DNA of 64,000 nucleotides from Paraflavitalea pollutisoli (GTDB taxonomy: Bacteria; Bacteroidota; Bacteroidia; Chitinophagales; Chitinophagaceae), in the NCBI RefSeq assembly GCF_029360705.1, contig NZ_JARKMX010000002.1, forward strand, positions 186,001 through 250,000, read 5' to 3'. Within the stretch, counting starts at the first letter, position 1. Every line of letters starts with the position of its first letter. The notes below the pieces were generated by a model. It was not told the DNA's origin. It made no database searches and was given only the letters and a program-made list of their open reading frames with translations. This document shows, in pieces, positions 27,480 to 35,327 of the stretch. Made by a program: the position numbers and the translations under genes.

Positions 27480-28196
27480 ATGCTCAAATCATACATGAAC
27501 TGGAGCGGAGGCAAAGACTCTTCGCTGTGCTTACACCGGATATTGCAGGATGATCGCCATGCTGTGGGTAGCCTGCTCACCAGTGTCAATGCTGTGCACA
27601 ACCGAGTTTCGATGCATGGTGTGCGCCGGGAGCTGCTGGAAGCGCAGGCGAGGTCGATCGGCCTACCCTTGCACACCATCGAGCTGCCCGAACAGCCTGG
27701 CATGGCGGAATACGAACAGGCCATGCAGGAGCAGGTATTGTCGTTGAAAGCAGATGGCTATACCCACGCCGCGTTTGGTGATATCTTTCTCGAAGACCTC
27801 CGCATATACCGCGAACAAAAACTGGCCGATATTGGCCTGGAAACGGTATTTCCGCTGTGGCAGATCCCAACGGATGTACTGATGCAGGAGTTTCTGTCGC
27901 TGGGTTTCAAGGCCATCATCGTGTGTGTGAATGAAAAGTACCTCGATAAAAGTTTCTGTGGCCGGGTGATCGATGCGTCCTTTGTACAGGATCTACCAGA
28001 CCATGTTGACGTATGTGGCGAGAACGGCGAGTACCATTCGTTTGTATTCGACGGACCTATATTCCGTCAACCAATACCTTTTACCAAAGGAGAGTCTGTT
28101 TACAGGCGGTACGACGCCCCTCAAACCAGTCAAACCAACAATGCCATGGATCAACCGTCTTCCTATGGCTTTTACTTTTGTGATCTATTACCATGA
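27480..28196 (+). CDS. DUF71/COG2102 PP-loop ATPase (diphthine-ammonia ligase-like)
   Basis: A 238-residue protein from the ATG at 27480. The PP-loop SGGKDSS is at residues 9-15. Further marks are YTHAAFGDIFLEDLR and the C-terminal GENGEYHSFVFDGP. In eukaryotes and archaea the family makes diphthamide, which bacteria lack. A comparative-genomics study of DUF71/COG2102 proposed a bacterial subgroup in B12 salvage, which fits this position: it ends in an ATGA overlap with cobT and follows cobU. The reaction in bacteria is not known to me; ATP-dependent amide chemistry on a corrinoid is a guess. Confidence 0.85.
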   Translation: MLKSYMNWSGGKDSSLCLHRILQDDRHAVGSLLTSVNAVHNRVSMHGVRRELLEAQARSIGLPLHTIELPEQPGMAEYEQAMQEQVLSLKADGYTHAAFGDIFLEDLRIYREQKLADIGLETVFPLWQIPTDVLMQEFLSLGFKAIIVCVNEKYLDKSFCGRVIDASFVQDLPDHVDVCGENGEYHSFVFDGPIFRQPIPFTKGESVYRRYDAPQTSQTNNAMDQPSSYGFYFCDLLP

Positions 28197-29263
28197 CAAC
28201 AAATATTGCTACCACATCGCTGCAGGCAGCTCTGCAGCACAAGATCGACAACAAGACCAAACCACTGGGTGCCTTGGGCATGTTGGAAACGCTGGCGCTT
28301 CAGTTGGGGCTAATACAACAAACCACCTCGCCGGTCATCCGTGCGCCGCATATCGTAGTGTTTGCCGGTGACCATGGCATTGCCGCCACGGGACTGGTAA
28401 ATCCTTATCCGCAAGCGGTAACAGCCCAGATGGTGCTCAACTTTTTGCGGGGTGGTGCTGCCATCAATGTATTCTGCCGTCAACACCAGATCGCCCTGCA
28501 GGTGGTAGATGCCGGTGTGAATGCAGACCTGTCGGCGGCAGCCGCTGCACTGAAAGAACCAGCGGTGTTTATCAACGCCAGCATGGGGCCAGGCACCAAC
28601 AATTACCTGGAAGGCCCTGCCATGCCGGAAGCTGCTGTGCTGTCGGCCATCGACAAGGGTCGCGCCATTGTACGCACCATTGCCGACCGGGGCAGCAATT
28701 GCATTGGCTTTGGTGAGATGGGCATTGGCAACACCTCTTCGGCTTCGCTGATCATGAGTGCTGTAACCGGCATTCCTGTGGCAGCCTGTGTTGGCCGGGG
28801 CACTGGCGTCAACAATGAGCAACTCGATACCAAGATCAAAACACTGGAACAGGTACACGCACTGCATCAGTTGACCCAACTGCACAACCAGCCCATTGCG
28901 TTGCTCTCGAAAGTGGGCGGTTTTGAGATTGCGATGATGACAGGCGCTTATCTCGAAGCGGCTGCCCGGCAGCTGGTGATCGTGGTGGATGGCTTCATTA
29001 CGACAGCCGCCCTGCTGTTGACCAGGCAGCTCGATCCGACAGTGATGAATTATTGCTTCTTTGCCCATACCAGTGGCGAGTTGGGTCATGAAAAAATGCT
29101 GGCTTTTCTGAAAGCCGATACGCTGTTGCACCTGGGCATGCGGCTGGGTGAAGGTACCGGTGCGGCATTGGCGATCCCCTTGATCCAATCGGCGGCAGCT
29201 TTTCTCGAAGAGATGGCTTCTTTTGAATCGGCCGGGGTTTCGAATAAGGAGGGGGGCATATGA
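28193..29263 (+). CDS. cobT: Nicotinate-nucleotide--dimethylbenzimidazole phosphoribosyltransferase
   Basis: A 356-residue protein with the CobT signatures KTKPLGALGMLETLALQLG, VFAGDHGIAATGLVNPYPQA, GFGEMGIGNTSSASLIMSAV and LRLGEGTGAALA-type (GMRLGEGTGAALAIPLIQSA) with the catalytic Glu. It activates the lower ligand base to alpha-ribazole-5'-phosphate. The start ATG overlaps the DUF71 stop (ATGA), and the end overlaps cobS in the same way. Confidence 0.96.
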   Translation: MTTNIATTSLQAALQHKIDNKTKPLGALGMLETLALQLGLIQQTTSPVIRAPHIVVFAGDHGIAATGLVNPYPQAVTAQMVLNFLRGGAAINVFCRQHQIALQVVDAGVNADLSAAAAALKEPAVFINASMGPGTNNYLEGPAMPEAAVLSAIDKGRAIVRTIADRGSNCIGFGEMGIGNTSSASLIMSAVTGIPVAACVGRGTGVNNEQLDTKIKTLEQVHALHQLTQLHNQPIALLSKVGGFEIAMMTGAYLEAAARQLVIVVDGFITTAALLLTRQLDPTVMNYCFFAHTSGELGHEKMLAFLKADTLLHLGMRLGEGTGAALAIPLIQSAAAFLEEMASFESAGVSNKEGGI

Positions 29264-30072
29264 AAAAAGAAATACGCATCTTCTTTACGGCTATGATGTT
29301 CCTGACGCGCCTGCCAGTGCCGAAGATGACCGATCATTCGCAGGAGTACCTGGAGAAATCGGCCCGTTACTTTCCCCTCATCGGCTGGATGGTGGCAATC
29401 ATCAGCGGCGTGACTTTTCTGGTATTCAACAAATACGTGGGTGAAGACATAGCTATTCTTGCCTCTATCATTGCCGGCATTCTGACCACCGGCGCCTTTC
29501 ATGAAGATGGCTTTGCCGATGTATGCGATGCCTTTGGGGGCGGCTGGACAAAAGAAAAGATTTTGCTGATCATGAAAGACAGCCGGCTGGGCACTTATGG
29601 TGTGATCGGACTGATCAGTATCCTGGGGGCCAAATTCCTCCTGCTAAAAGAGCTGCCCAAGTTTACCCCTGATATCGCCAATCCATCGATCAATATCTTT
29701 TACAACTACCGGCATTTCCTGTTGCTGTTAATAGCGGCGCATGCCATCAGTCGGTTGATGGGTGTATTCACTATATCCCTGTTTGACTATGTAACCGACC
29801 CGGATGGCAGCAAATCGAAGCCCGTTACTGCCCGGCGACCTTCGGTGGTGACGATCCTGGTGGCGGTGTTGTGTGCGGGCCTGCCCGTTGTTTTCCTCAG
29901 CTGGCATTTTGCGCTCGCGATCGTACCTGTGATTATAGTGGCTTATCAACTGGCCCGATATTTTAAGAAATGGATCGGTGGGTATACGGGCGATTGCCTG
30001 GGCGCCATTCAGCAGGTGAGTGAATTGACCTTTTACCTGTCGGCCCTGATCATCTGGCGTTTTGTACTTTGA
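29260..30072 (+). CDS. cobS: Adenosylcobinamide-GDP ribazoletransferase (cobalamin synthase)
   Basis: A 270-residue inner-membrane protein. After FFTAMMFLTRLPVPKMTDHS come YFPLIGWMVAIISGVTFLVF, TTGAFHEDGFADVCDAFGGG and IMKDSRLGTYGVIGLI, the conserved acidic and active-site regions of CobS, then about four more helices. It joins AdoCbi-GDP (from CobU) to alpha-ribazole phosphate (from CobT). ATGA overlap with cobT shows coupled translation. Confidence 0.95.
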   Translation: MKKEIRIFFTAMMFLTRLPVPKMTDHSQEYLEKSARYFPLIGWMVAIISGVTFLVFNKYVGEDIAILASIIAGILTTGAFHEDGFADVCDAFGGGWTKEKILLIMKDSRLGTYGVIGLISILGAKFLLLKELPKFTPDIANPSINIFYNYRHFLLLLIAAHAISRLMGVFTISLFDYVTDPDGSKSKPVTARRPSVVTILVAVLCAGLPVVFLSWHFALAIVPVIIVAYQLARYFKKWIGGYTGDCLGAIQQVSELTFYLSALIIWRFVL

Positions 30073-30104
30073 GTGTAGGCTATTGAATTCCTTATTATTG
30101 TACC

Positions 30105-30710
30105 ATGAGTATTTACGTGATCCGTCATACGACACCGTTGATCGAGAAAGGCACCTGCTATGGGCAGGCTGATATTGGTGTGACGGACGCTTTTGCGGAA
30201 GAGGCGGCCATTATCCGGCAGCATATTCCCCCACACCTGCAGGCGGTGTACAGCAGCCCCCTGCAACGCTGCAGCCGGCTGGCGGCCGAGCTGTTTCCCA
30301 GTTACGATGTCATCCATGAAGACAACCTGAAGGAGATCAATTGCGGTGAGTGGGAGCTGCAACGCTGGGACGATATACCCCGCGAAGTCGTCGATCCGTG
30401 GATGAATGATTTTGTGAATGTGTGTATTCCGGGTGGCGAAAGTTATGTGGACGTTTTTGAGCGGGTGCGCCGTTGCTTTGAAGCCGTGGCAGCCCGTGGG
30501 GTGCCCTCGGCGATTGTTACACATGGCGGAGTGATCCGAAGCATTCTGGCGCATATCACGCAAACACCGCTGAAAGATTCATTCGGGGCCTTCTCGCTGC
30601 ACTATGGCTGCGTGGTAAAGATCGACCGGGCCGGAGCGGGTTTCCGCTACGAGATGCTGTCGAATATTTTTACCGGCAAAGAACAGCACAAACCGAGTGC
30701 GCGGCAGTAG
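30105..30710 (+). CDS. cobC: Alpha-ribazole phosphatase (histidine phosphatase family)
   Basis: A 201-residue protein. The histidine-phosphatase marks are YVIRHTTPLIEKGTCYGQAD (catalytic His in RHT), YSSPLQRCSRLA, KEINCGEWE and AIVTHGGVIRSILAHI. The RHTTP and CYGQ pattern is typical of CobC. It removes the 5'-phosphate in the last steps of nucleotide-loop assembly. It is the last gene of the B12 cluster, 32 bases after cobS. Confidence 0.9.
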   Translation: MSIYVIRHTTPLIEKGTCYGQADIGVTDAFAEEAAIIRQHIPPHLQAVYSSPLQRCSRLAAELFPSYDVIHEDNLKEINCGEWELQRWDDIPREVVDPWMNDFVNVCIPGGESYVDVFERVRRCFEAVAARGVPSAIVTHGGVIRSILAHITQTPLKDSFGAFSLHYGCVVKIDRAGAGFRYEMLSNIFTGKEQHKPSARQ

Positions 30711-30769
30711 TGTGGCAACACGCCTTATCTGCCCGCCGGGGCCAGGCTTCCCATTTGCCGGGTGACCCG

Positions 30770-30777
30770 TACCTTTG
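30770..30777 (+). promoter_or_regulatory. Promoter element of marC
   Basis: TACCTTTG matches TAnnTTTG and is followed by CACC, placing the start near 30784, about 24 bases before the marC ATG at 30808. A TTTG at 30754-30757 is too close to be the usual upstream box. Confidence 0.5.
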
Positions 30778-30807
30778 CACCATCAATTGCTGTATAAATC
30801 GAAGGCT

Positions 30808-31386
30808 ATGGAATTAAGATTGGACGATGTGATCACCGTGACTTTCACGTTGTTTGCCATCATCGATATCCTGGGATCTATTCCCCTGCTGATCAGTCTG
30901 AAGAAAAAGATGGGCGGCATCGATGAAGCCAAGGCGACTGGTATCTCAGGCGGTTTAATGTTGCTCTTCTTGCTGACGGGTGAGCAGTTTTTAAAGGTAT
31001 TGGGACTTGATGTAGGTTCCTTTGCGGTGGGCGGCTCGATCGTGATCTTTATCCTTGGCCTGGAGATGGTGCTGGGCGTGGAGTTTATCAAGAGCGATGC
31101 GGATCATAAATCGGGCACGGTAGTGCCGATTGCCTTTCCCCTCATTGCGGGTTCGGGTACGCTCACAACGATCATCTCGCTATCGGCCAACTACAGCAAG
31201 TGGACTGTTTTTATAGGTATTTTGCTGAATCTCATAATTGTTTTCCTGGTTTTGAAATCCCTGAACTATATTGCGAAGCTTTTGGGACCAGCAGGATTGT
31301 TAGCGGTGAGAAAGTTTTTTGGCGTAATTTTGCTGGCCATTGCCGTAAAGATCTTCGCGAGCAATGTAGGAGGACTGCTGAAATAA
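30808..31386 (+). CDS. MarC-family integral membrane protein
   Basis: A 192-residue protein from the ATG at 30808 (MELRLDDVITVTFTLFAIID) with about six membrane helices. Family marks are FTLFAIIDILGSIPLLI, FAVGGSIVIFILGLEMVLGV, TVVPIAFPLIAGSGTLTTII and FFGVILLAIAVKIFASNVGG. Despite the name, MarC proteins have no proven role in antibiotic resistance and their function is unknown. The frame extends to 30775, but a TACCTTTG promoter just upstream favours the 30808 start. Confidence 0.9.
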   Translation: MELRLDDVITVTFTLFAIIDILGSIPLLISLKKKMGGIDEAKATGISGGLMLLFLLTGEQFLKVLGLDVGSFAVGGSIVIFILGLEMVLGVEFIKSDADHKSGTVVPIAFPLIAGSGTLTTIISLSANYSKWTVFIGILLNLIIVFLVLKSLNYIAKLLGPAGLLAVRKFFGVILLAIAVKIFASNVGGLLK

Positions 31387-31426
31387 GGATCGACAGCGTT
31401 CTCTGAGACCCCTTTCGATCTTTTTT

Positions 31427-31501
31427 GGCTTCGTAGTACAATGGATAGTATAAGAGTTTCCGAAGCTCCAGATCCAGGTTCGATTCCTGGCGAAGCCACC
31501 A
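31427..31501 (+). tRNA. tRNA-Arg (anticodon CCG)
   Basis: A full cloverleaf is visible. The acceptor stem is GGCTTCG with CGAAGCC (31491-31497), and the D stem is GTAC with GTAT. The anticodon loop TTCCGAA has anticodon CCG at 31460-31462. The T arm is CCAGG-TTCGATT-CCTGG, and A plus CCA (31498-31501) is encoded. The first anticodon-stem pair (A/C) is a mismatch. It reads CGG arginine codons. Confidence 0.95.
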
Positions 31502-31509
31502 GCCTGACA

Positions 31510-31540
31510 AACCCGCTACAAAGTAGCGGGTTTTCTTATT
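31510..31540 (+). terminator. Terminator after tRNA-Arg
   Basis: AACCCGCTAC (31510-31519) and GTAGCGGGTT (31523-31532) form a perfect stem around AAA, followed by a T-rich tail. Confidence 0.9.
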
Positions 31541-31764
31541 TAAGGAATTTCCGGTTCCTTACCTGGCTGTTCATCCGAACACCAGCCCTGCTTTCCCCTG
31601 ATTTCATATCCAGTATTTATTAAGACTTGCATAGTTGCCGTAAAACATAGATTTTTGAGGGGTGCTCAGTTGCCTTCCGGCCAGTCTGAACCAGCCGAAA
31701 CAGTAGCTGAACTGATATCGGATCTGTAAACGGGCTGGCGGCCGGATATACCAGACTATGTAGT

Positions 31765-33699
31765 ATGAAGTATACGCTTATCATATCATGGCTTATGTTG
31801 CTGGCGACGAACTCCGGCGCGCAGGAACATTACGACCAGCAAAAAGCATCTCGGTTGCTGGGCTTGCCCGATGATACAGCCAAGGTAAACCAACTGAACA
31901 ATTACGCACGCAACATCCAATCAGCTTCCCCGCAAAACGCGATATCCATACTGAACCTGACGGCCGACCTCTCCCGCAAACTGAGGTATGACTATGGTCT
32001 GGCTTCGTCGCAGTTCCTTCGGTCGAGCATGTACTTCTACGAAATGAAACTGGACAGCAGCCGCCTGCTGATGGAGCAGGCTTCCGGTTTGCTGGCCGGC
32101 AAAACCGACTCTGCGTCCAGGGATCTGTATGCCTCCCTGCTAATGCGGAAGGCCGGGCTGTTTCAGCAGCATCAAAACACCGATTCGGCCATTTACTATT
32201 ATTTGCAGGCAGCTACCACCTATGCCGATAAGAGCATCATTGCCTACTACAATATATCCGGCATCTATCGCTATTTGAATGATACCAGCCGGGCGCTTGC
32301 CTATGCCCGGCAAACCCATTCCATTGCCGCTGCCACCAACAATCCCGTATACGTGCTGCGTAGCCTGATCGTATTGGGCGACGCCTTTGTGCTGGCCGGG
32401 CAAAGAGATAGTGTGTGGTCGATCGCCCAAACGGGCATGCCCATGGCCTCCACCCTCAACATGCCCTTCGCCACGGGTATGTTTCATGCTCAGCTGGGCC
32501 AGTATTATTCGGATGATATTACCCGCTACGATTCTGCCGTGAGCCATTACCGTGCCGCGCTCGACATCTTTACCGGCTACAGTTTGTCCTTTGAACAGGC
32601 ATTGGTATTACAACATCTTGGCAATCTCTACCTGAAAAAAGGGGACTATGAAGGAGCGATCGGCCACCTGAAAAAAGCGACCGAACTGGCCAGGCGCCTG
32701 GACCTGAACCAGGTATTGTTTTACACCTTGAAAGACCTCTCCCTTGCGCTCGAGAAAACCGGCAGTCTGGCAGAAAGCAGTCAATACCTGCGCGAACTGC
32801 TCGCCGTGAATGATACCTTACAAGAACGCAACAACCGGAAAACGGTGATGGAACTGGAAGCCCGGTACCAGGTACAAAAGAAGGAAGCCTACCTCGCCAT
32901 ACAGGAAAAGGATATCCAGCAAAAAAAGTTCACGATCTGGTTTCTCCTCTGGGGGCTCGCCACGCTGGTCGTTATTTCACTATTGCTATACCGCAACTAT
33001 CACCATAAGCAAAAACTACAGCAGGCGAAAATTGAAGAACTCGAAGCCGACAAGCAACTGGCCGCCACCGAAACCGTGCTCAAAGGCGAAGCGCAGGAAC
33101 GCACCCGCCTGGCCAAGGACCTGCACGATGGCCTGGGCGGTATGCTCAGTAGCATCAAGCACTCCTTAAGTACGTTGAAAACCAACCTGACGATGACACC
33201 AGACCATGCACAGGCTATGGAGCGCAGTATAGACATGCTCGACAGCTCCATCCTGGAGATGCGTCGCGTAGCGCACAACATGATGCCTGAGATCCTCGTC
33301 AAATATGGGCTCGATGCAGCACTGAAGGACTTTTGCCATGACATCAACCAAAGCGGCGCCTTGCAGGTAAACTACCAGTATATCGGCACGCACTATAAGG
33401 AGCCGGATCAAACCACGGCCATCAATGTGTACCGTATCGTACAGGAACTACTGAACAACATCATCAAACATGCGGGCGCCCAAAACGCCCTGGTGCAGGT
33501 ATCAGACAATGAAGACATAGTGTCTTTGACCGTAGAGGATGATGGCAAAGGGTTCGATACAAAAACCCTCTCGTACCAGGGAGGCATGGGCTGGAGCAAT
33601 ATCCAAAGCCGTGTCGACTACCTGAAAGGGAAGCTGGATATAATGTCTGAGCCCGGCAAGGGCACTTCGGTGTGGATAGAGTTTAATACAGGTGCGTAA
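31765..33699 (+). CDS. TPR-containing sensor histidine kinase (NarL/HisKA_3 type)
   Basis: A 644-residue protein with a short signal sequence (MKYTLIISWLMLLATNSGAQ). Tetratricopeptide repeats follow (about 30-370, for example QHLGNLYLKKGDYEGAIGHL), then a short coiled coil, one membrane helix (about 391-411, WFLLWGLATLVVISLLLY), the HisKA_3 box with His454 (ERTRLAKDLHDGLGGMLSSI) and a HATPase with YRIVQELLNNIIKHAG, VEDDGKGFD and GMGWSNIQSRV. It senses in the periplasm through TPRs and autophosphorylates in the cytoplasm. No response-regulator gene is adjacent, so it is an orphan kinase. Confidence 0.93.
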   Translation: MKYTLIISWLMLLATNSGAQEHYDQQKASRLLGLPDDTAKVNQLNNYARNIQSASPQNAISILNLTADLSRKLRYDYGLASSQFLRSSMYFYEMKLDSSRLLMEQASGLLAGKTDSASRDLYASLLMRKAGLFQQHQNTDSAIYYYLQAATTYADKSIIAYYNISGIYRYLNDTSRALAYARQTHSIAAATNNPVYVLRSLIVLGDAFVLAGQRDSVWSIAQTGMPMASTLNMPFATGMFHAQLGQYYSDDITRYDSAVSHYRAALDIFTGYSLSFEQALVLQHLGNLYLKKGDYEGAIGHLKKATELARRLDLNQVLFYTLKDLSLALEKTGSLAESSQYLRELLAVNDTLQERNNRKTVMELEARYQVQKKEAYLAIQEKDIQQKKFTIWFLLWGLATLVVISLLLYRNYHHKQKLQQAKIEELEADKQLAATETVLKGEAQERTRLAKDLHDGLGGMLSSIKHSLSTLKTNLTMTPDHAQAMERSIDMLDSSILEMRRVAHNMMPEILVKYGLDAALKDFCHDINQSGALQVNYQYIGTHYKEPDQTTAINVYRIVQELLNNIIKHAGAQNALVQVSDNEDIVSLTVEDDGKGFDTKTLSYQGGMGWSNIQSRVDYLKGKLDIMSEPGKGTSVWIEFNTGA

Positions 33700-33781
33700 C
33701 CCCACAACAGGCTGGCATATCGTCGAACGGTTGTCACACCCCTCGCTACTCAATATTACTTGCCCTTGCGGCAGACAACCT

Positions 33782-33827
33782 ATAAAATGCGAAGACCGGC
33801 GCAGGAGCGCCGGTCTTCGCATTTTAT
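33782..33827. terminator. Bidirectional terminator between the kinase and susD genes
   Basis: A perfect 21-bp stem (33782-33802 with 33807-33827) around AGGA. The core is GCGAAGACCGGCGC, and the outer part is A/T-rich, giving T-runs on both strands. It serves the converging histidine-kinase and SusD genes. Confidence 0.92.
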
Positions 33828-33844
33828 CGCCAATAGTATATCTA

Positions 33845-35308
33845 TTAATAATCGGGGTTCTGCTGTGCCTGAATGCCGGGGTTGGCATTGATCTCTGCCT
33901 GCGAGATCGGCAACAGTGTTTTATAGAATGTTCTGTCGATTGTTTTAGGGCGTGTGGCTACTGAGATGCCGATGACCTCATCGTTGAAGGTGATCGACTT
34001 GTTTAGCCGGATCATATCAAAGAACCTTTGTCCTTCACCATACAGCTCTTTGCTTCTTTCATCGAGGATCATATCCACCGAAACGGTCAGCGCAGTGGCC
34101 GGTGCCAGCGCAGGAGCACGCTTGCGGATGGCATTGAGGTAGGTCGCTGCTTTCAACGCATCGGTCGGCAAGGCAGCTTCCGCAGCAATCAGGTAGATCT
34201 CCGACAACCTGATCAACTTCAGATTGACTGCTGTAGCCGTTGCTTTACCATCACCCGCCAGTGCCGTGTTTCCACTAAACTTATACAAAGACCCTTTTCT
34301 GGGCTTGGTCGTCGTAGAGAGCTCGTCATCATTCATCACGCCCCATCGTACGTCCGTAGCATCTTGTTTCAGCCTGTCGAGGAAATAATCGCTGGCGATG
34401 AACCAACCCAAAATGGTGCTGCCACCATCTCCCTTCTTCCTGTGGTAGGCTCCGATAGAACCCGCGCCCAGGTCACCTTCGAGGGGGTAAACACCAATCT
34501 CAAAGATGGACTCTGATCCAAATTGCGCTTTCCAGGAATCGAGCCAGGCCGCATTGCTGTACAATGTATACACATTACTCGTAATGATCTCTTCCGCTGC
34601 TTTCAAGGCATTGGGGTAGTCTTTCATATACAGATAGACCCTGGCTTGCAATGCGAGGTTACCGTAGTAATTGATAAAGCCATTGGCTTTCGTTTTCCCC
34701 AGTAATGGAGCTGCAGCTGTGAGATCGGAAAGAACTTGTGTATAGTTTTCATTCACCTTATTTCTGAGCGGCTGTGCCGACGGCTTCAAGGGCGTTGTGA
34801 CGTTGGGAACACCGAAGGCGTTCTTGTCCAGGTCATAGGTCTTTCCATACAACCGTACGAGGTCAAAATACATCATCGCACGCAGTGTCAGTGCTTGCCC
34901 TTTAAAACTGTTGTAGCCGGTAGCACCCGTGGCTTCCAACCGGGCGATATTTTCCAGCAGGTTATTCACCTGCAGCAGGGAAAAATAAATCTGTGACCAG
35001 TATCCGGAGTAGCTGCCGCTGGTAGCCGAGTGGTTGAAAGTATACAAGGCATCGTTGCCCCTTCCCTGTGAAGGGATGGTCATATCACCCCCCTTTGCAT
35101 CACCGTAGAGCAGGAAATTCCTTCCGTAGTAATCGGCGCTGCCCATGCTGCGCACAATACCATTGATCATGATCTGGGCATCGGCAGGCGTTTTAATGGA
35201 TTCATCGGCGTTTACCTGGTTGGTAGGTACTACATCGAGTGTTTTATTACAGGCAAACAAGCCCATTGCCAACACGCTGAACATATATATTCTCAGTATA
35301 TTTTTCAT
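33845..35308 (-). CDS. SusD/RagB-family nutrient-binding lipoprotein
   Basis: A 487-residue lipoprotein (MKNILRIYMFSVLAMGLFAC, lipidated Cys20). Family marks are TLDVVPTNQVNADESIKTPA, GQALTLRAMMYFDLVRLYGK, LSEIYLIAAEA and DERSKELYGEGQRFFDMIRL. It forms the surface lid over the SusC channel encoded 19 bases upstream. Substrate is unknown, but the GH32 gene nearby suggests fructan or a fructose-containing sugar. Confidence 0.93.
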   Translation of the reverse strand: MKNILRIYMFSVLAMGLFACNKTLDVVPTNQVNADESIKTPADAQIMINGIVRSMGSADYYGRNFLLYGDAKGGDMTIPSQGRGNDALYTFNHSATSGSYSGYWSQIYFSLLQVNNLLENIARLEATGATGYNSFKGQALTLRAMMYFDLVRLYGKTYDLDKNAFGVPNVTTPLKPSAQPLRNKVNENYTQVLSDLTAAAPLLGKTKANGFINYYGNLALQARVYLYMKDYPNALKAAEEIITSNVYTLYSNAAWLDSWKAQFGSESIFEIGVYPLEGDLGAGSIGAYHRKKGDGGSTILGWFIASDYFLDRLKQDATDVRWGVMNDDELSTTTKPRKGSLYKFSGNTALAGDGKATATAVNLKLIRLSEIYLIAAEAALPTDALKAATYLNAIRKRAPALAPATALTVSVDMILDERSKELYGEGQRFFDMIRLNKSITFNDEVIGISVATRPKTIDRTFYKTLLPISQAEINANPGIQAQQNPDY

Positions 35309-35327
35309 CTTTTAAAGCATTTAATAA

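Noticed and set aside
31427-31501. tRNA-Arg as an integration site of a mobile island
   Set aside because: No integrase, no duplicated tRNA 3' end and no base-composition step were found downstream; the tRNA is followed by a normal terminator.
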